64,000 nt of DNA from Nostoc sp. JL33 (lineage in GTDB: Bacteria; Cyanobacteriota; Cyanobacteriia; Cyanobacteriales; Nostocaceae): contig NZ_JABXKP010000097.1 of NCBI RefSeq assembly GCF_017114985.1, positions 1-64,000 of the forward strand. Reading direction: 5' to 3'. Positions within the stretch are counted from its first letter, which is position 1, and every line of letters begins with the position of its first letter. The notes below the pieces were generated by a model, which was not told the origin of the DNA, searched no databases, and worked only from the letters and a program-made list of their open reading frames with translations. A program made the translations under genes and the position numbers. This document shows, one piece after another, positions 61,295-64,000 of the stretch.

Positions 61295-63104
61295 ACCAAT
61301 TGATGAAAATCTCAAAAAACTGGTAGACGAAATAGAAGCGCAAAGTCTTAGTTTATCAGTTTTAGCAGCGCGTCAATTTCGTTATAGTTTGCGTCAAACT
61401 CCTGTAGAAGTAAATATCAAGGAACCCCGTCAGTTTAACGTACTTGAAGAATTTATTATCCGCGCCGCTATTGAATTTGAACCTCCGCCAACAGAGGATG
61501 AATTAGCCTCTGTACTTGGGCTTGATTCTATATTTATTAAAACTACTACTGCAACTCTTCGGACATTACAAACTCTATCAGCAACATCGCCACTAACAGT
61601 TACTCCTGAAGGCCGCTCATTTTATGAAAAAGGGTCTGTACCACAGCCGCCATATCCTATACAAATTTATGCTATTACAGACCCTTTAAGCGACAATATA
61701 ACCTTTCAATCTGAATCCTTAAATGAGACAACGATAACCTTACCTGACTTGGCAGACTTTATCACTATTGATCATACAATTGCTGATATTGCTTCCTTAC
61801 CCCTTGAGGAAATCCAAAAAAGTATTCAAGCTTCAGGTTTAGCACTTCATGCCCCAGAAGATGGGAAAATCGTCACTTCCTATAGGGTACTAGCTTCGAC
61901 TAAAAAATTTTGGAGAAAGATATCGCTTTTCATTATCTTCGATGCACTTGAAGATAAGTTGAGCATCCAAATAAGAAATGGAAAGCAAATTTTAGAGTCA
62001 GCATCAAACTTGTTGGAAGTGCTACACGCTGAAGGTAAAATATCTTTGCAAGCATTATGTAAAGTGTCAACAGAAACTATCAATTTTGAACGTGAAGCCA
62101 TTCTCAAGCAAAAAAATACTGAAGTAGAAGCTAGACTCGAAAAAATTCGCCAAAAGGCGCTAGAAAATGCTACAAAAACCAGTCAAAAAGTAGATAATTC
62201 TACAGTATTAGGTGAAGCTGTACAGTTACGCGATGGGCAAATTAGCCTAGCTTTTTCAGAAGTTTTAAATTCGGCTAAAAGTCAGATTCTAATCTATTCT
62301 CCTTGGGTTAATCAGGCAGTTGTCAACGAAAAATTTCTAACTCTGTTACAGAAATTAGCTAATCGCAGAGTTTGGATTTTAATTGGACATGGAATTTCGC
62401 GGCGAGAAGAAGATGAAGATAAACCAATTCCACCAGAAGTACAGAAAAAACTTCGAGCGATAAAAACACCTGATGGTTTAGCATCTGTACAGGTTTTTTG
62501 GTTAGGAGATTCTCATGTTAAAGAAGTAATAGTTGATAAACAAATCCATCTTTGCGGATCTCATAACTGGTTATCCTATCGCGGCGATTACCTACCACGA
62601 GGTGAGTCAGTTTATAAAGTTACAATACCACATCAAGTCCAGGAAGCTTATCAATTTCTCGCTAATCGCTTCCAAAATCGCGCTGAAAAATTATGGAAAA
62701 ATTCTCTAGAAAACCGCAATTCTCAACTTGCTATAGAGTCTTTATGTGTGTGGGGTGCGCTAGGTATGGAAGATATTGCACTCAAAGAGATACAGAAAAA
62801 TAATTGGTTTGAACTTCTGCCTGTATGGTTGAATGTAGCACTACAGGGATTAAAATCGAAAAATTTATCAAGTGATTCAGAAAGTTTTAAAACTGCACTT
62901 TTTTTGCTGAGTCAAGTTTCTATTGAAGAAGCTTTTATTGAGCAATTGCAACAGGGATGGCGGAAAGTTATAGGCGCGATCGCTACTAATAATCCTAAAA
63001 CTGCTTTAAACTTACTCAGTGATGAAGTATGGGCGCAGTTTCTACGTCTCAATATTGCCCAAGAGAGTGATTCACCCAATGATTTTATTCTCTCCCGTGA
63101 TTAA
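61272..63104 (+). CDS. phospholipase-D-superfamily protein
   Basis: 610 aa. The first ~310 residues hold a winged-helix-like region (FIIRAAIEFEPPPTEDELAS) and a long charged helix. A PLD domain follows near 325-465, with one HxK-x4-D motif HVKEVIVD near 414 and GSHNWLSYRG near 427, and ILIYSPWVNQAV at its start. A helical C-terminal part of ~150 residues is unassigned. One HKD motif means dimerisation for activity. Starts at ATG 61272 with GGAGG upstream; the start lies in the remnant of a helicase gene, so an overlapping helicase-PLD operon is the ancestral form. PLD nucleases with helicases occur in DISARM-type and other defence loci; the equivalence is inference. Confidence 0.85.
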   Translation: MFLASSPKPIDENLKKLVDEIEAQSLSLSVLAARQFRYSLRQTPVEVNIKEPRQFNVLEEFIIRAAIEFEPPPTEDELASVLGLDSIFIKTTTATLRTLQTLSATSPLTVTPEGRSFYEKGSVPQPPYPIQIYAITDPLSDNITFQSESLNETTITLPDLADFITIDHTIADIASLPLEEIQKSIQASGLALHAPEDGKIVTSYRVLASTKKFWRKISLFIIFDALEDKLSIQIRNGKQILESASNLLEVLHAEGKISLQALCKVSTETINFEREAILKQKNTEVEARLEKIRQKALENATKTSQKVDNSTVLGEAVQLRDGQISLAFSEVLNSAKSQILIYSPWVNQAVVNEKFLTLLQKLANRRVWILIGHGISRREEDEDKPIPPEVQKKLRAIKTPDGLASVQVFWLGDSHVKEVIVDKQIHLCGSHNWLSYRGDYLPRGESVYKVTIPHQVQEAYQFLANRFQNRAEKLWKNSLENRNSQLAIESLCVWGALGMEDIALKEIQKNNWFELLPVWLNVALQGLKSKNLSSDSESFKTALFLLSQVSIEEAFIEQLQQGWRKVIGAIATNNPKTALNLLSDEVWAQFLRLNIAQESDSPNDFILSRD

Positions 63105-63292
63105 CACATATTAAAATATTTTTCATACTTCAATAGTAATGATTTTTCGGAAGACAGCCCAGAAATCTGTCGTCCTGATTTCGCGTGAGTTGGCAATTAA
63201 ATGATTCTTAAGCTTTGATTAACTTAAAGATAGATCCAGAAATTCGTCTTATTCGATACAATTTATAGGCAGAGAGAGCCGAGGAGAACAAG

Positions 63293-64000
63293 GTGGTTTT
63301 ATTAAAAGGCTTTGAGATAGAGATATACACTGGCACGCCTCAAGGTGAAATCGTCGGTCTCTCCGACAAAATTGTTGCAGATTTGGATGGATTTATGCGG
63401 GAGCCAGATAGCCGCAATGTCGAATACATAACCCAACCATCCCCTAATTACGATAATTTATTGTGTGCCTTGCTGCGTCCCCGGCGAGAGTTGCGAAACT
63501 ACCTCAATCACTTGGGCGATTACACCCTAATACCGGGGAGTACTTTATCTTTGGGTGGAGGCGATCGCTTTCTACGTTCCGATCCAGCAAACCCTTATCA
63601 TGACTACATTGAGAACACCTACGGGACGAAAGTAGTCACCGCCAGCGTACATATTAATGTCGGCATCAGCGACCCAGAAGTATTAATGCGGGCGTGTCGG
63701 GTAATCCGTATGGAAGCACCTCTATTTCTCGCCCTCAGCGCCTCATCTCCCTTCCTGGATGGCAAAGCTACTGGCTATCACTCCACGCGTTGGGGACTCT
63801 TTCCGCAAACGCCTAGCCATGTACCGTTATTTGCCAGCCACGCCGATCATATCCAGTGGGTGGAAGATCAACTCGCTGCTGGAACCATGCAAAATATACG
63901 ACATTTATGGGCATCAGTGCGACCAAATGGCGATCGCCGTCCCTATGACTTGAATCGCTTAGAATTGCGAATATGCGATTTAGTCACAGATCCCATTGCC
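63293..64000 (+). CDS. gshA: glutamate-cysteine ligase, cyanobacterial type (5' part)
   Basis: 236 codons before the window ends. Starts with GTG in GAGGAGAACAAGGTG. The sequence LLKGFEIEIYTGTPQGEIVG, VTASVHINVGISDPEVLMRA and RWGLFPQTPSHVPLF is the cyanobacterial GshA family, which ligates glutamate and cysteine as the first step of glutathione synthesis. No frame disruption seen. Truncated by the window edge only. Confidence 0.9.
   Translation, partial: MVLLKGFEIEIYTGTPQGEIVGLSDKIVADLDGFMREPDSRNVEYITQPSPNYDNLLCALLRPRRELRNYLNHLGDYTLIPGSTLSLGGGDRFLRSDPANPYHDYIENTYGTKVVTASVHINVGISDPEVLMRACRVIRMEAPLFLALSASSPFLDGKATGYHSTRWGLFPQTPSHVPLFASHADHIQWVEDQLAAGTMQNIRHLWASVRPNGDRRPYDLNRLELRICDLVTDPIA

Overview
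The window reads as chromosomal DNA of a filamentous, probably heterocyst-forming cyanobacterium of the Nostoc group. The evidence is the density of the HIP1 octamer (gcgatcgc), the many 7-9 bp tandem repeats and dispersed palindromes typical of Nostocales, a tRNA-Leu(UAA) split by a group I intron, ndhL and heme oxygenase genes, a hormogonium-polysaccharide (hps) type locus, and a dynamin-like protein whose length (693 aa) and motif positions match the well-studied Nostoc punctiforme BDLP. No name was looked up; this is inference from sequence reading.

Layout. 1-9.3 kb: GDSL lipoprotein, an Fcy1-like cytosine deaminase, metallophosphoesterase, MtnP, a tandem pair of related lipoproteins, an LPG-synthase-TM protein and a conserved unknown. 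9.6-12.7 kb: intron-bearing tRNA-Leu, then ndhL-DUF3007-trpA and a coiled-coil membrane protein. 12.9-20.4 kb: a SH3b-carrying Ser/Thr kinase, then a scarred accessory stretch (5'-truncated gene copy, HNH remnant, several repeats), a large dynamin-like GTPase, a RelE-type toxin-antitoxin pair and a HicA-like remnant. 20.5-24.6 kb: YgfZ, a DUF5331-like protein, a thioredoxin-like ferredoxin, a cysteine synthase and a Uma2 protein. 24.8-29.7 kb: a dynamin operon made of a small coiled-coil membrane protein, the BDLP1 ortholog and a second dynamin fused to a C-terminal J domain. 29.7-32.8 kb: a double-DUF305 lipoprotein, a repeat-rich gap with a small MITE, a histidine-kinase remnant and a 1-Cys peroxiredoxin. 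33.2-39.7 kb: five minus-strand genes in hpsL-to-hpsP order. 40-51 kb: glmM, heme oxygenase, CobW GTPase, ABA4-like protein, small conserved genes, moaC, tRNA-Arg, an MFS transporter, a GtrB-like glycosyltransferase, the NlpC/P60 endopeptidase and a divergent serine hydrolase. 51.3-54.3 kb: two very small genes, an MBL-fold protein and a histone-deacetylase-like protein. 54.4-63.1 kb: a giant SF1 helicase with an IF2-N-like N-terminus and a phospholipase-D-like gene, separated by a patchwork of duplicated fragments, an isochorismatase-like gene, an IS remnant and a Uma2 gene. The 3' edge cuts the cyanobacterial gshA.

The helicase/PLD module is the best candidate for an undescribed system. Both proteins have nucleic-acid-enzyme architecture. 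The helicase stop lies inside a second reading frame that begins a PLD gene, and three copies of the PLD N-terminus plus a second helicase 3' end are scattered over 2.4 kb. That pattern fits duplication and decay of a two-gene overlapping operon, as is common in defence loci. The dynamin-J fusion beside BDLP1 is the second most interesting element.
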